Assembly: GCA_946699065.1 (NCBI GenBank)
Contig: CAMPDV010000201.1
Location: 248,001-312,000, forward strand
Length of the DNA stretch: 64,000 bases
Origin: Loxodes magnus
Lineage: Eukaryota > Ciliophora > Karyorelictea > Loxodida > Loxodidae
Reading direction: 5' to 3'
Part shown: positions 39,561-51,639 of the stretch, piece by piece
Position numbering within the stretch: position 1 is the first letter of the stretch
Layout: every line of letters begins with the position of its first letter
Program-made: the position numbers and the translations under genes
Notes under the pieces: model-generated
Seen by the model: only the letters and a program-made list of their open reading frames with translations
Told to the model about the DNA's origin: nothing
The model's database searches: none

Positions 39561-40734
39561 TATTGTGGATAGAGGTTTTGTTTTTAAGATAAGCGGTATT
39601 ATAATGACCTTACAAAAAAAGTAAATAGGTGAATTTATAAGAGCATAATGAATTTACACAACAAATCTCCTGACTTAGGCTTTGCAATTTTAGCATATAT
39701 TTTAATTTAATTTAACTATTTTTATTCAGAAATAAATGCTTCATATTTTATCCTTTTTATCCTTTTATCTCTATTTACATATTGATTTAATTTTAATTTC
39801 TCTTTATTTCAAAATAATAAAGATATTAGATTACTAATACATCTTATTAAAACGTTTCTTTTTAATAGCAAACTAATATTTATTATATCGATTGTTGATG
39901 CTATTCTTCGAAAATATAATTTAAAATAGAAATAGATTTTAGATTTTGCTCAGCTTATTATTTCTGCTTTTTTCTATTTATCTATACTTATTTGAAAAAA
40001 ATAGTTACTACTATTAATATTCTTTTTCCCAAAATAAATTGTTCGCTACTAAAAAGATCATAAGTTTTTTAGAAAAAAGACTTTTTTAAATCTTCTAATA
40101 TGATATTATTTTATTTACTCTTAATACATTTTATTCAATTAGGCATCTATTATTCTTATAGCTTATTGTTCATATCAAACATTTCTTCATCCTTTAGTTT
40201 ATAGCAGATTAACAATTATTTAATATTATACAATATATAGGATAAAAATATAAAATGACGATATAGATAATCATATATATTTGAACCTGAAGCATTAAAG
40301 CGAGTTAGAAATTTAGATTATTTATAATTTTCCTTAATTTTAATTGTATTTATATATATTTTTTAATTATGCAGTTTTGTTTATTTTTTTTAATTCTTTT
40401 TAAACAAAATTAGAAAAAAGCTTCTATTTAAAAATATATAAGTCTTAATTTATCTAAATTTTATTTAGTTTTTAATCTCATTTCATAAATATTACAAATT
40501 AGTGTATTATTAAATTTTTTTTATATGCAAAGAGCGACCAAATTTTTTTTAAATTTTAAGTCATTAAACCTATATGTGAATTTAAATTTATCATTAAATA
40601 TTTTTCATTCATAATATAATATTATTTTTTTTATTTTAAGATGTCATCATTTTTTTTATCTTATAATATCATATCTTAATAAATGTTGATCCTTTTCTTT
40701 TTTCAATTTAATTTTTTGAGTTTATCATAACATT
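39561..40734. other. AT-rich intergenic stretch
   Basis: Runs of T and A with no consistent frame, repeat partner or RNA gene. Confidence 0.45.
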
Positions 40735-41350
40735 TTTTTAATTTAAATATTTGAAGTTCTTGGAGTATTTCAACCTCTTTAAAGTCAGTCTGTAGATGCT
40801 CTAGAGGTTAAATATAAAAGTTTGAATGTCTCTATAGCTCTTCTCCTTTCTATGCATAATGTTTTTAAGGTATTCTCTAATTAATTCTATTGTGATCTAA
40901 TATTGATAACATATATTAGCGTAGAACTTCCTTTGTTTGGTTTTCCACGAATTATTATGTTTCAATTTATAACTAATCTTTATACATTCAGCTTCATCTT
41001 TGGTAGAATTAATACTATTAAGAAAGATTGTTCTACTTTTCTCCTTTTTTAAATTCGAATATGATTACCTTCTTATCTTTATTCTTGAAATTTTCTGAAA
41101 ACTGTCTCAATCACGTCGTTTTATGTCCAAATCCTACCCATATTTGTGATATGTGAAACCAGGAAATTTCTGAGACTTGGCTTTAGTTCCCAAAAATACC
41201 GAGTCTCTGGATATTCTTTCGTGCCTCTAGAGAGAACCCATGAATAAATTAAGCATATCACTTTAGAACTCATCCACCCTTATCCATGATGTCATCTATT
41301 ACTTATTTACTCATATTTCAGCAAACATAATACCCGATTGCATACCAGAA
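40735..41350 (-). mobile_element. Family F repeat, copy 2
   Basis: The longest uninterrupted coding stretch of the family: GTKAKSQKFPGFTYHKYGQD, then INSTKDEAECIKISYKLKHN, NNSWKTKQRKFYANICYQYQ and LKNIMHRKEKSYRDIQTFIF. It aligns with copies 1 and 3 around KAKSQKFPGFTYHK. The DEAECIKISYKLKHNNSW block is loosely reminiscent of the zinc-finger N-termini of some transposases, but that is a weak impression and no family is assigned. Confidence 0.45.
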
Positions 41351-42239
41351 TTCCCATGATTTACCATCCATTTAAAAAATAATATCCTAATAAGCAACAA
41401 CATGCAAAGTAATGAATAGAAAACATTAATTGAATTATTACTAAGTGAAATAGAACTAAACACAATTAAAGCTTTATATTTCCCTTCTAAAGCTAAATAA
41501 TCATCTTTTAAACTAAAAGTGTTTATTAAACGCTAATTAATTTTAGGAAAATCCTGATCTTCTTATATAGTTTAAAAATGTAGTTTTCCTAAATAAATAA
41601 ATAGGCTTCATTTTTCATTAACTTTAAGCAATTTTAAACATTTCTTCAAAATGTAAAAACTTTGTCGTGTCGAAAAACTTGATCAAGCACATCTTAACTA
41701 GAGGAAACTTATTTAAATATAAAGTCAAGAAAATTATCCTCTAAGAGTAATAGAGAATTTTTATTAGTTTCTATATAAAAATAAGAATATCTTATTAAAC
41801 ATCTAAAGCTCTAAATTTTAATATATCTACATTTCAAAAATTAATTAGAAAGAGTAAGATAATTATTATAACTCCATATTTACTCTCATTACTTTCTTTT
41901 GAAATTAAATTAAGAAAAATGCTAACAATTTAATTAATAATCTCTACTAGTAGTACATTAGATAGATATGAAAGATTAATAAAATATTTTAATAGATAAA
42001 GAGATTATAATTTCCTATTATTTAATTATCAAAAGTTTTATAATATGATGATTAAGTTAAATTTTTATCAAAATAAGCAAAACATTACTAAGACTAAGAA
42101 ATTTAAATTTTCGTTTTCATTTTATTTACATATTGCTCTTTTAAAATTTTTACTTCTTTCTTTTATCAGCTTTAAATCTTCTAGATATGAAAATAAATTT
42201 TATTATTATATATTATTTTTTGAAACCACCATAGTTGTT
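41351..42239. other. Intergenic stretch before the 42.2-kb element
   Basis: No supported gene. The open frame 42045..42248 is low-complexity and directly abuts the duplicated element; it may include part of that element's unknown 5' region. Confidence 0.35.
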
Positions 42240-42730
42240 CGAAGGTGAACAACAAGGTCATCTTCATCAGAGGTTGGGGAAGTTAAGTACTCATAATCGA
42301 CTTTATGTCTTCCTCTGCTTTGGTTTGGCCTCGAGACATAAGATTCTTAGACCTTCGACGTTGGCTTGACTTGGTTTCGTTTATTTTTAATACTGGAACT
42401 AAAAAGAAATAATATTGCGATCTTCATCAGAGGTGGGGAATTTAAGTACCCATAATTGACACATGTCGTCCTCTGCTTTGGTGATGCAATGAGACACAAT
42501 CCTGCCATGTCCTTGGACCTCCAAGAAGTAGAAAAGATTACGAGTATTCTAAAATTATATCAGTATTGAACATTTTTATCAGTACTGAATAATTATACCA
42601 GTATTGAACAAGGTCTACCAGTATTTGATAAATTTATCAGTAGCAAACATTCTTGTCAGTATGAAACATTTTTTTAAAGAGCTGCACACCAATGAGAGTG
42701 CTACGCGCTCTATAATCAAATTTATTATTA
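42240..42730 (+). mobile_element. Subfamily C-related element with internal duplications
   Basis: Two copies of a segment (42261..42356 and 42421..42521) begin TCTTCATCAGAGG and contain CCTCTGCTTTGG. Both match the part of the 38-kb element around TCTTCATCATAGGTCGGGG. They are followed by a six-unit 19-bp tandem repeat and then the subfamily C terminal hairpin (42695..42711). No intact protein is visible. The start is approximate. Confidence 0.55.
42561..42675 (+). repeat. Six-unit tandem repeat, 19-20 bp period
   Basis: Units begin with CAGTA or CAGTATTGAACA-like sequence at 42561, 42580, 42599, 42619, 42638 and 42657, a period of 19, 19, 20, 19 and 19 bases. The array lies inside the element at 42240..42730, just before its 3' hairpin. 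Units diverge toward the right end. Confidence 0.7.
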
Positions 42731-42829
42731 TTATTTAAAATAGAATAACTAGTTATACTTAGAAGACATATAGATAATCTAGTTTAGTTTATAAGAATAA
42801 GCTAAATTTTATTTTATTATATATTTAGT

Positions 42830-43695
42830 TAAAATTGAGTGAAAAGTCCTTTTCTTTGAAAGTTGTAAACAGATCCAACAAGAAAATTTGAAAAGAGCAT
42901 TGCTGGAGGATAAATTTTTACAGGAAAGTTCAATACTACAAGAGATTTTATGTGAAGAAATCGCCAAACAAAAGAATTCTAAATTCGGAACAGATTTAAA
43001 CTGCAAATCCGTGCTGCATTTAGAGAAAGAGGTTTGAGAGATATTAATAATGAAAATTTTAATAGAATTATATATCAATAAGGTGTTATGTCCTCTTTAA
43101 TCCAAATTATTAAAGGATCTAGATAAAAATTGAAAAAAAGAAAATAAAATTGCATTAGAGTTATAATTAAAAACAAAGCTATAAATTAAAGATTAAATAA
43201 AAATAATTTTAATTGAAGTTTTGTATAAGATAAAGAAATTCTTTAGATCTTTAGATAAAATATGTATAATCTGCGTTAATAACTTAAAAATTGTATAATA
43301 TTAATTTAAAAAAATAATTTGCATCCTTCACAAGATAGACAAATAGCTAATTTATCCTAAACATTTTTTTTAAATTATTTAATATTATAGCATACATAAT
43401 TATTTTACTATCATAAAAAGGAAAAGATAGTGCAGTAGAAGAATGCGAGAAAAAATATTAGCAAGGGAATAAATAAAAGAAAAATTCTATTATAAAAAAA
43501 CATTATGAAGGAAATAGATCTAATTGAATTACACAAAAAAAGATGAATCTGTAGAAGAGCTCAACTAAAGGAATAAGATGAGGCAGAATGACAATCAAGA
43601 ATAAAATAAAAACAATTATTTGAATTAAAATAGTATTTCGAAGTTAACCAAATAAGGTTAGAGCCACGTTAATCTAATATTATTATTATTTTTTA
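42830..43695 (+). mobile_element. CK element, subfamily D
   Basis: One frame gives KIEWKVLFFESCKQIQQENL, then Lys/Glu/Gln-rich coiled coil (KIALELQLKTKLQIKDQIK), then CIICVNNLKIVQYQ at the knuckle position, where only the first two Cys remain. The element ends GAGCCACGTTAATCTAAT then (ATT)n. The same 3' end (GAGTCACATTAATTAATATT) closes the 10.5-kb fragment. It follows the 42.2-kb element almost directly. Confidence 0.5.
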
Positions 43696-46346
43696 CTTTA
43701 ATATAAAATAATTTTTTATTAATATTTACAAATAAAAAAGAAACTTTTATTAATCTATAGAACAAAATATAAATAGAAGATAAAAAATTCCAACTAAATT
43801 TATAAGGTTTAGAAATCTATATAAATTTAAAAAAGACAAAATTATACAAATTTAGTGTAGTAAATTTCTACTAAAATGTTTAACAATAGAAAAAAAGCAC
43901 AGTTAATTAGATTATTGACAAAAAAAACACTATGATTCTGGTTAATTTAATCGTATTTAAATTGTTCTAAATCTTAATCATAAGCAAAATAAAATATAAA
44001 TATAAATATAAAATCTTATTATCTATATAAACTTCTTTACAATTTAAAAGATTTACAATACTTAAACTAAAATCCATATCTAGGCATATATGATGTTTGA
44101 AATTAAATTGCTTTTAAATAAAAAGCCATAAATAAATATCGATAATTAAGTAACTATAGAATTTATAATTTAAAGTTAAATTAACTCAAAATTTACTTTT
44201 GTCTAAGTTAAAAAATAGTTAATTTTAGTTACTTCTTATACATAATTTTTCTTTTCAAAGACTTTTAAATTTATTAATATAATTTAGTTAATTACCTTTT
44301 GCTTTAATCTGTTCTCTCTAAATATTTCCTAATAAAAATAATTTTTATAAGTTAATTATATAACATTTGCATTATTTCTCTTTAATATGTATAATTTATA
44401 ATCAACTAATAAAGTATTTATTTTCTAAAATTTTACACCGAAGCATTAAAAAAATTTAGCAAGTAAGTTATTATAAATTTTTAGTAGATATAGTTTTATT
44501 ATTTTATGTCTATATGATATTAATAAACTTGACTAATAAGCATATATATTTAATTAATACCTAACCTACTTTTAATCTAATTTTTATATATATAGTACTT
44601 TGAAAATTAATAAATCATAATTTATTATTTATACTGTTCCTTATTTATATAATTATAATTAATACCTATATCATTTTTTAAGTTATTGATCTAATTTGAA
44701 AATAATTGTACTATCTTAAACTGAAGATTGGTAAATAGTTCAAAATTAGAGTAATTAGTTAGAAGATTATACTAATTTGTAACTGATTTTTATAAATGAT
44801 TAATATCTTTAACTTTATTATTAAAAACTGTTATTAGATATGCTGTTTAAAATTAGTTATATAAAAGCTTCTATTTCTAAGACTTAAATTTAAATTTATA
44901 AACAGAGTACATTTAAAAGCTTAGGATTAAGATTCAAGAAGTCAGTAAGTATAAACTACAATATACTTACGAGAAGCTATGCTTGAGATTGATATTTTTG
45001 AGTAATCTTTAAGCATGTCTAGCAAATATCGATTCTACGATTTAAAAATGATATTGTGAAAGATTAGACTTAAATCGTCCTTAATGAAACCTAGTCTTCC
45101 TGGAATAATTAAATAGGCTTATCACTCGCGAAACAGACCAAAGGAGCATTTAATCAAAATAATAACTTGGAGTTTGACTCCTTGCACATTCTCCTTCCTA
45201 GCCATATTAAATATTCTTATAACTAAATTATAAAATTGATTCTAACCACTTCCTTTGATTATTTATAATCAAACAGATATATTTTCCGCGAAATAAATTA
45301 ATAAGATTAAGTGTTTCTTTTTTGAAAATTAACTCTTCTTATCTTTCTTTCTATTCATTTTGCATATCAAATTTATTGATAACTGACAAATTTATTAATT
45401 GAGTTATTTTAAATTTCTTTAATTAACTTTATCAGAGTTCAAATTAACTTACGATATTTGAATTAGCAAACTATCCTAACTAGCATAAATAAAAAATAAT
45501 GACTGAAGCTTTCTCTCTGTGTATAATTAGTTAGTTAAAAGATTGTAATAAAAGCTATTGAAAAGATATATTTAATAACTTAAGGGAAAATAATAAAATA
45601 ATAGTAACTCAAGATTTGAATAATTATTTTAGCTGCTCTAATATCTTTTTCAGAATCTATTATTTCTATAGAAAGTAAAAATTATTTTATCATAGTTATA
45701 TATTATCTTTCGCTATTTTATTTATTTGTTAATTAAGTATAAGTTTCTAATCATTTGCAACTTTATTTAAAAATTATAAATTATGAAAATTTAAGTTTCA
45801 ATTTTAAAAGAGAAAGATAAATTTATCTTTCACTATGTTTAAAAAATATTGAGATACAATCAAAATTACAAAAAAGAGCTTCAATGTTTAATATTATTAA
45901 TTTCTACAGCTAAATATTTATGAAATGCCTTTATAGAATTAAAAGCTATTTTAAATTTTATAAATAACTTATAAAACTTCTTCTTCAAGAAAAAAGCTTC
46001 AAACTAGAATTAATCGAAATTAACTCGCAAGTTTACATTTAAATTATTCGAGTAGATAAACAGCAAAACTAAAATTCTTTATTTTAAGATCAATATTTTT
46101 TAATTTATATTATAAGCATAAAAATAAGTTTATCATCAGGTTTATTTTGCTCTAGCTTTATTTTCTTTTTTATATTAGCAACATTAAATAAAATTACTAA
46201 AGTACTATTTTAAATTGCTAAAGGCAAACTTTTAATTTTTTAGCTTTATTTAATTTAATATTTGAAGTAATTCAAAGTTTCTTTTAGTATCTAAGTATTT
46301 TAATTCAATTCTATATGCTTTTACGTCAATTTTATTTTTAAGTTTA
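43696..46346. other. AT-rich sequence with one unknown block
   Basis: Nothing is recognised except the GC-raised block at 44930..45300. The right edge is the target-site duplication of the 46.4-kb element. Confidence 0.4.
44930..45300. other. GC-raised block of unknown nature
   Basis: The block stands out from AT-rich flanks. A plus frame reads KPSLPGIIKQAYHSRNRPKE then HLIKIITWSLTPCTFSFLA. The minus strand also gives readable frames, so direction is undecided. It was not matched to the repeats in this window. Confidence 0.3.
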
Positions 46347-46362
46347 TAATTTTTTATATAAA

Positions 46363-47258
46363 CAAGTATGGAAAAATTATTCTCAGAGGTTTTCTAGTAG
46401 ATTCGAAAAGCTGTAGTTAACAACATACTCGAAAGACTAGGACTATGAAAAGGGAAATGGAAATGGAAAGAATGTCAATTATGCAGGAATTTTCGCCTTT
46501 TAAAAGAGGACTAGAGAATAGGCTAAGAATATTTCTCACTTGGAAATCTCTGTGGAAATGCAAAAAAACTATGAATAGGTTATTAAAGTAGTTCAAAATA
46601 TCCAGAAGAGATTAAAATTCTAAATGAAAATCTAACGAATAAACTAGAATTAGCAAATTAAATTAAATCTAGACTAATTTACTAAGAAAGGGAATTTTTC
46701 GCATTCTAAAACATATCATAAAACTAAAACAATTAATTTTAGAAACTGCGATAAGAATAAAAGGAGCTTATCAAGAAAATAAACGAAATAATGGAAATTT
46801 AAGAAAGCAGCAACAGTAAACTGATCATAATGAGCAAAGAATTGATATAATGGTAATAGAGGACGATAAGGTTTGGCTACCAAGTCAAATAAAATAACTA
46901 AAAAAGCTATTACTCCAAATCAGGAGCTCATCTTTGAAGAAGATGTAAGTAATTTATTAACTTAGAATAAGAATATTGAAAGAAGCAATGGTAGAAACAA
47001 GAAAAAAATGAAAAAGTAGTAATAAAAAAATAAGAAAAGAGAGAGAAATATGATAATTTGAAACACTAGGGAAAATTTACAAAAAAAAAACTGACGGAGG
47101 AACGAAAAATGTTAAGAGGTGTATACAAGACAGGTAAGGAGAAAATAAGAATATTTAAACTTTTAATTTAAGCTTCTGGAGCAATCTGGATGTCAGCGGG
47201 AAAGAATTTGAAAATTTTCCAAGAACACTACATATTTATTATCTATCTACTATCTATC
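46363..47258 (+). mobile_element. CK element, subfamily B, full length, decayed (896 bp)
   Basis: A perfect 16-bp target-site duplication (TAATTTTTTATATAAA) lies at 46347..46362 and 47259..47274. The ATG is at 46368, five bases inside. The protein starts MEKLFSEVFQQIRKAV and has a coiled coil (KSRLIYQEREFFAFQNISQ) nearly identical to part of the 5.1-kb copy. The knuckle position reads SYYSKSGAHLWRRC, with Ser in place of the first two Cys. Reading needs more than one frame, so this copy is decayed although its duplication is intact. Its tail is (TATC)n rather than (ATT)n. Confidence 0.72.
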
Positions 47259-47274
47259 TAATTTTTTATATAAA

Positions 47275-48314
47275 ATTCAAAATTTCAAGTTATTATAAAA
47301 ATCTTTAAATACAGATATAGCTATTTTTTATAAAGATTATACCTATTACTTTACTTATTTTTACCTTTTAAACATTTTATAATTTTACTTAATATAAAAT
47401 TTTATCATAGTTAAATCTAAAATCTTAATTTTATAAAAGAAATGCTTATAATCTCAATCTAAATTTATACCTTTTAATAAATTTAAAATTAAAACTCATT
47501 TTTTAATTTTAATTACTTAATTAATCTTTTTTAGTTATGCTTTTTTTGAAAATATATATCAGAAATGCTATCTATTCCAAAGTTATAATTTTATTTTTTT
47601 ATTTCTGTCGAGATCTTTTTACACCTGGTTTAAAAATATGGAAAATAATTAAATAAATATCTAAAACGCATTCTAAATTATTTGACTATCAAAAAATTTA
47701 TCTTTCAAATTTTATATAAAAGTTAGACCTTTATCTCTTTTTGAATAATTGGAAAAAACTTTTGAACAAGATGTTATAAAATTTCTCAAAAAGGTTTATA
47801 ACGAGAAATTGATATTCTTTGCTTACTTTTCTTTCAAAACAATTTTCTTTAATTATTTTATATTATCTATGCTTTTAAATAATTTTTATTTTATTATCAT
47901 TTTCAAATAAATTGAAAAAATACTTTTTACTAAAATTTCGTTTTATTGAGAAACTATATAGTTATCTTTCTCTTCATGAATTATATCGAGCCGAACTATA
48001 GATAAAAATTTTTGAAAATTATTATCTGTTTCTAAATTCTGAATTTTATTTGATATTTTTATACCAACAAATAAATAATAATTTAAAAAATACTTTCTAA
48101 CTATAATCCTTCATTTCTATCACTTAAAATACTCCTTAATTTTGAAATGATACATTATTTAATAGAACCTCAATAACTTCTTAAGATAATTCAAGGCACT
48201 AGTTATATAAATTTCAAATAGAACACTTTTTATTTTTATCTGATCTTTTGATTAAATAAAATTTAATTATTGTTAATTTGGTTACTTTAGCATTCATATA
48301 GTTCTAACTTATAA
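47275..48314. other. AT-rich intergenic stretch
   Basis: Between a CK element and a SINE-like element. No readable feature. Confidence 0.45.
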
Positions 48315-48329
48315 AAAATTATCTTTTTA

Positions 48330-48636
48330 TTAATTAATTTTAACTAAAAAAGTTTTTGGACCGGAAACTTCTTTCCGATTGCACGACCTGACGCTCTCTT
48401 TTTATGGAATAACGGGGATATCCTGTTGTGCTCCAGGCACAGCTGCTAGGGAGCTCCATCGATATGAGCAGCCAGGCTTCAAGCCCCTACCAAGAGCTGA
48501 TAATCTCAAAGACAGCATTCCCTTCAGAAAATGACTCTGACCAGGGACTTTCTCAGCGACAGGAAAGGAACTTGTTCCTAGCCATAAAACCAGAAAGTGT
48601 TTGTCACGAAGGTCATTCTCAGCTCCCACCATTTTT
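48330..48636 (-). mobile_element. SINE-like element, copy 2 (307 bp)
   Basis: A perfect 15-bp target-site duplication (AAAATTATCTTTTTA) lies at 48315..48329 and 48637..48651. On the minus strand it starts AAAAATGGTGGGAGCTGAG and ends CCAAAAACTTTTTTAGTTA. It is nearly identical to copy 1 over stretches such as GAAAGTCCCTGGTC and GGGGCTTGAAGCC. Open frames on both strands here are by-products of the higher GC content. Confidence 0.8.
48360..48379 (-). other. 3' hairpin of SINE-like element, copy 2
   Basis: The minus strand reads ATCGGAAA-GAAG-TTTCCGGT, an 8-bp stem with one G.U pair and the same GAAG loop, between GGTCGTGCA and CCAAAAACT. Confidence 0.65.
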
Positions 48637-49102
48637 AAAATTATCTTTTTAAGCTTAATAATTATTTAAAAATATGCTTCATTATTTAATTTACTTTTTA
48701 AAATCCCTCTATTGTAAGAAAATAATTGAAGGTTATTTTTATTATAAAGAAGAAATTTTAAAGCAATATGTTAAATCTAAAATCTAGAACCACTCCAACA
48801 CCCTTTAATTTCTTCTCAAAGTAGAATAATTTATCCATTTTACTCAAGCTATTTTATTTTCTTTTATATTTAAAGACAAAATATTTAAATAGTGCTATTT
48901 AAGCATTAAGATTTCTTAATTAATAGCTTTTTATTATTGATTATGCTAAGAAATTTAGTATTTAGTTTAAATAGTTTTACTGACTTTTATAAACAAAGAA
49001 TTTAAGTTGCTTTTAAATATGTTTATAAATATAAGATAAAGATAATAAGTCAATATAAGTTATTTATATATTAGCAAACGAGTTAATAAATTATAATAAT
49101 GT

Positions 49103-50095
49103 AAAAATGGCACACTGCTCTAGAAAGGGCTTTTTTGATACTTCATAATAGTAGGAGAAAAAGCAAGAAATGCTATCTCTCGACAGCATGTCTAATCTTA
49201 AATCGACTCAGTTTTCTTCTAAAGCCCTTGAAAAGATTGTTGAAGGAGCTAAGCAAGGCAAATATCCCTCAACTTTGTATCAAAGGGGATAAATTAAAAA
49301 GACCAAATTAGAACTTATAAAAAGGCATACACCGGGAACATCAATGTCAGAAGAAAAGTCGTACAAGCGATAGGAAATTGTCATACACTAGGAAATAAGA
49401 ACTTTCGGTTTTGAAATGAGAAGTCAATATAACTTAACTTGCATTAATGGTCGTTAAACTTCTAGAAGAGGTACAGAAACTCAAATATCTAAGCCAGAAG
49501 TTCACAGAAAAGCTGGAAGAGAAAAATAAGTAGGATGCATCCAGAATTGAGAACTACGAACTCTAGATAGATGTATTCAGCAACATTTAGAACTACCAAA
49601 ATCGCTTCACAACCCACCTGAACGAGCGCGTGAGCAAACAGGAATTAAAGCAACATTAATTAAAGCTAAAACTAAATTAAAATAAAAAGAAATATTACCA
49701 AGGATGAAAATCTAAATAGCAAACTTAGGAAGAAAAAATGATAAAGATAAGGAAGAGAAGTTTTTGCTACGGAAGCACGCGAAATCTGTACCGGAAATGT
49801 TAGAAATTTAAGCAGAAGTAACAAAACTATTGGATTCAAGAAAAAAAGAGGATAAAACAAGATTAAGATTGACAGAATAGAATATATGCAGCCTGAATAA
49901 ATCAATTTATAAATTCAATAAAAATGAAAATAATCAAAGACCACAGGCGAAAAGAAGAAAAACCTGGAGTAATCCGAATTATCAGGCTCGCCAAAATTGG
50001 AAGACCCAAATTTTTAGATTAAATAGCAGGAAGCATGAACTGCTGTTCTCCGGATGGGATTGATATTTCCTATCGGAAGTTTATTTATGTAATTA
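49103..50095 (+). mobile_element. CK element, subfamily B-like, GC-richer copy
   Basis: It starts GTAAAAATGG; the ATG at 49107 gives MAHCSRKGFFDTSQQQEKKQ, with the KKGF-type N-terminus. A coiled coil in another frame (VVKLLEEVQKLKYLSQKFTE) ends near SFCYGSTRNLYRKC, a decayed zinc knuckle. The 3' end is AT-rich with no clear repeat tail or target-site duplication. GC content is higher than in the other copies. Several frames are needed, so it is decayed. Confidence 0.5.
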
Positions 50096-51639
50096 AAAAA
50101 TAATAACTTTCTATAACATTGCTTGAATTTTTTATTTTAACATAAATCAAACATAAAAGAATCAGAATTTTTACTTAAAAAAAATTTTTAAACCAAATTT
50201 CTCTAAAGTTAAGCAAAGCAATTCTTGAAAGAGTGTAATATCATTTTATAAAACAATTATTTAGTAAGAACTAAATCATTTGTATATATTAAAGTTAGAA
50301 TATTACAAATCACTTTTTCTAGTTAAAAAAGATATTTTCTGCGCAGATTATAGTTAATTTTATTTTTTAATTTTAAACTTACATAAGCTCCTATATTTAC
50401 CATTATTCGCATGAAATATAACAATAAGTAGTGCAATTATGTCCAATACTCAAAGCATTTAAACTTTTTTTATCTTATTATTATTATTTTTTAATTAGAT
50501 TTATTTAAATCTCTTATGCTTTTATTCCTTTTTTGTACCTTAATCTTTATTTTAATGCTTTTTAATAAATAAATAAAATAAAATAATTTTGATATTTAAT
50601 TATTTTTAGGTATATTTGAAATGCTAATATTTCAAATTATAAATATTACAAGAATGCTCAATATAAAGGTTTTATTATCTTTCAGCGACTTCTTTTTTTC
50701 TAACCTTTGTCTTGTTTTAACTTGTCCAGTGAATTCTTTAAAGTAAAATCTTGCTTTTTAATTTTTAAAGGCAGTTTTGATATACTTAAATAAGATATTT
50801 TGATATATTCATCGAATTTCGGCATTTACTCCTTAGAAAAATTCTTACATATATAAATTAAATCTTTTAAGATAATTTATTTTAGCCTCCTCTCCAAATT
50901 TCAAATTTTAAATATCAAAAAGAAAAATGAAGTTAATTTCTAAAAATTGGCGATTACATCCAGTAATTTTGAAAATGTCTTCTCTTGAACTAAAGAACAT
51001 CTTAGGATTCCAATAATCCGCTATTCTTATTTATAATTTACATTTGCAGTTAAAACTTTTTACATCTAAAGCTATTTTTAAAACTATTATATATGCAATC
51101 ATAAAATTGTTTCCAATATTCTAACTCTGACTAATTTGGTCATATTTAAATTAGGTCTTTTTTAATTATTTTTTTTCTTTTCATAAAATTAGTTTCTTCA
51201 CCAGTATCTTTTATAATGATGCTGTTTTTGCATATAAGCCAGAATATTTTCTTCTTATAATTTATAATAATTCATTTATTTCTATATCCAAAGGTATAAT
51301 TCCCTTTTATCCATTTATTATTTAAATAATTTCTTATTATAGTTCTTGTTTTTCCTAAAACTTTTTTATTTGATATTTTAACTAAGAAAACTAAAATTAA
51401 AAATTTGAAGGATTAACTAAACCATTTTCCGATTCTTCTAGTTTATATGCTATTTACGACTATATGTTTATAATTGCTTTCTCTATAGATGGAAATTATA
51501 GCTAGTTCTTTGCCTATTTTTCTAGTATGCATTCGAATTTTTCAATCTTTAATCTTTATTTTTTAATTCCTTTAGTAGACTCAATTTTCTTTAGTGTACT
51601 GATAAAGCAAAAGATTGTTCTTTAAGGTGATTATTCATA
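50096..51639. other. Intergenic stretch, possibly remnant coding
   Basis: Minus-strand composition is slightly protein-like in 50690..50820 and 51290..51560, but no motif or consistent frame was found. Confidence 0.3.

Noticed and set aside
42561-42675. Regular 19-20 bp repeats as a CRISPR-like array
   Set aside because: Units are contiguous without spacers, diverge, and lie inside a retroelement of a eukaryote.
45100-45190. tRNA-like T-arm (GGAGTTTGACTCC)
   Set aside because: No acceptor stem, anticodon arm or D arm can be folded around it.
25553-47258. LTRs or terminal inverted repeats around the CK elements
   Set aside because: Ends were compared directly: no long terminal repeats or inverted repeats. 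Duplications of 16-22 bp and 3' repeat tails point to non-LTR insertion.
48402-48652. Overlapping standard-code open frames on both strands of the GC-rich block
   Set aside because: The block is a SINE-like element with duplications at both ends; the two copies differ by indels that break any common frame, so neither frame is supported as a gene.
49672-49905. Minus-strand hydrophobic open frame (and similarly 52014..52268 and 62354..62575)
   Set aside because: Antisense of plus-strand CK coding sequence, not membrane proteins.
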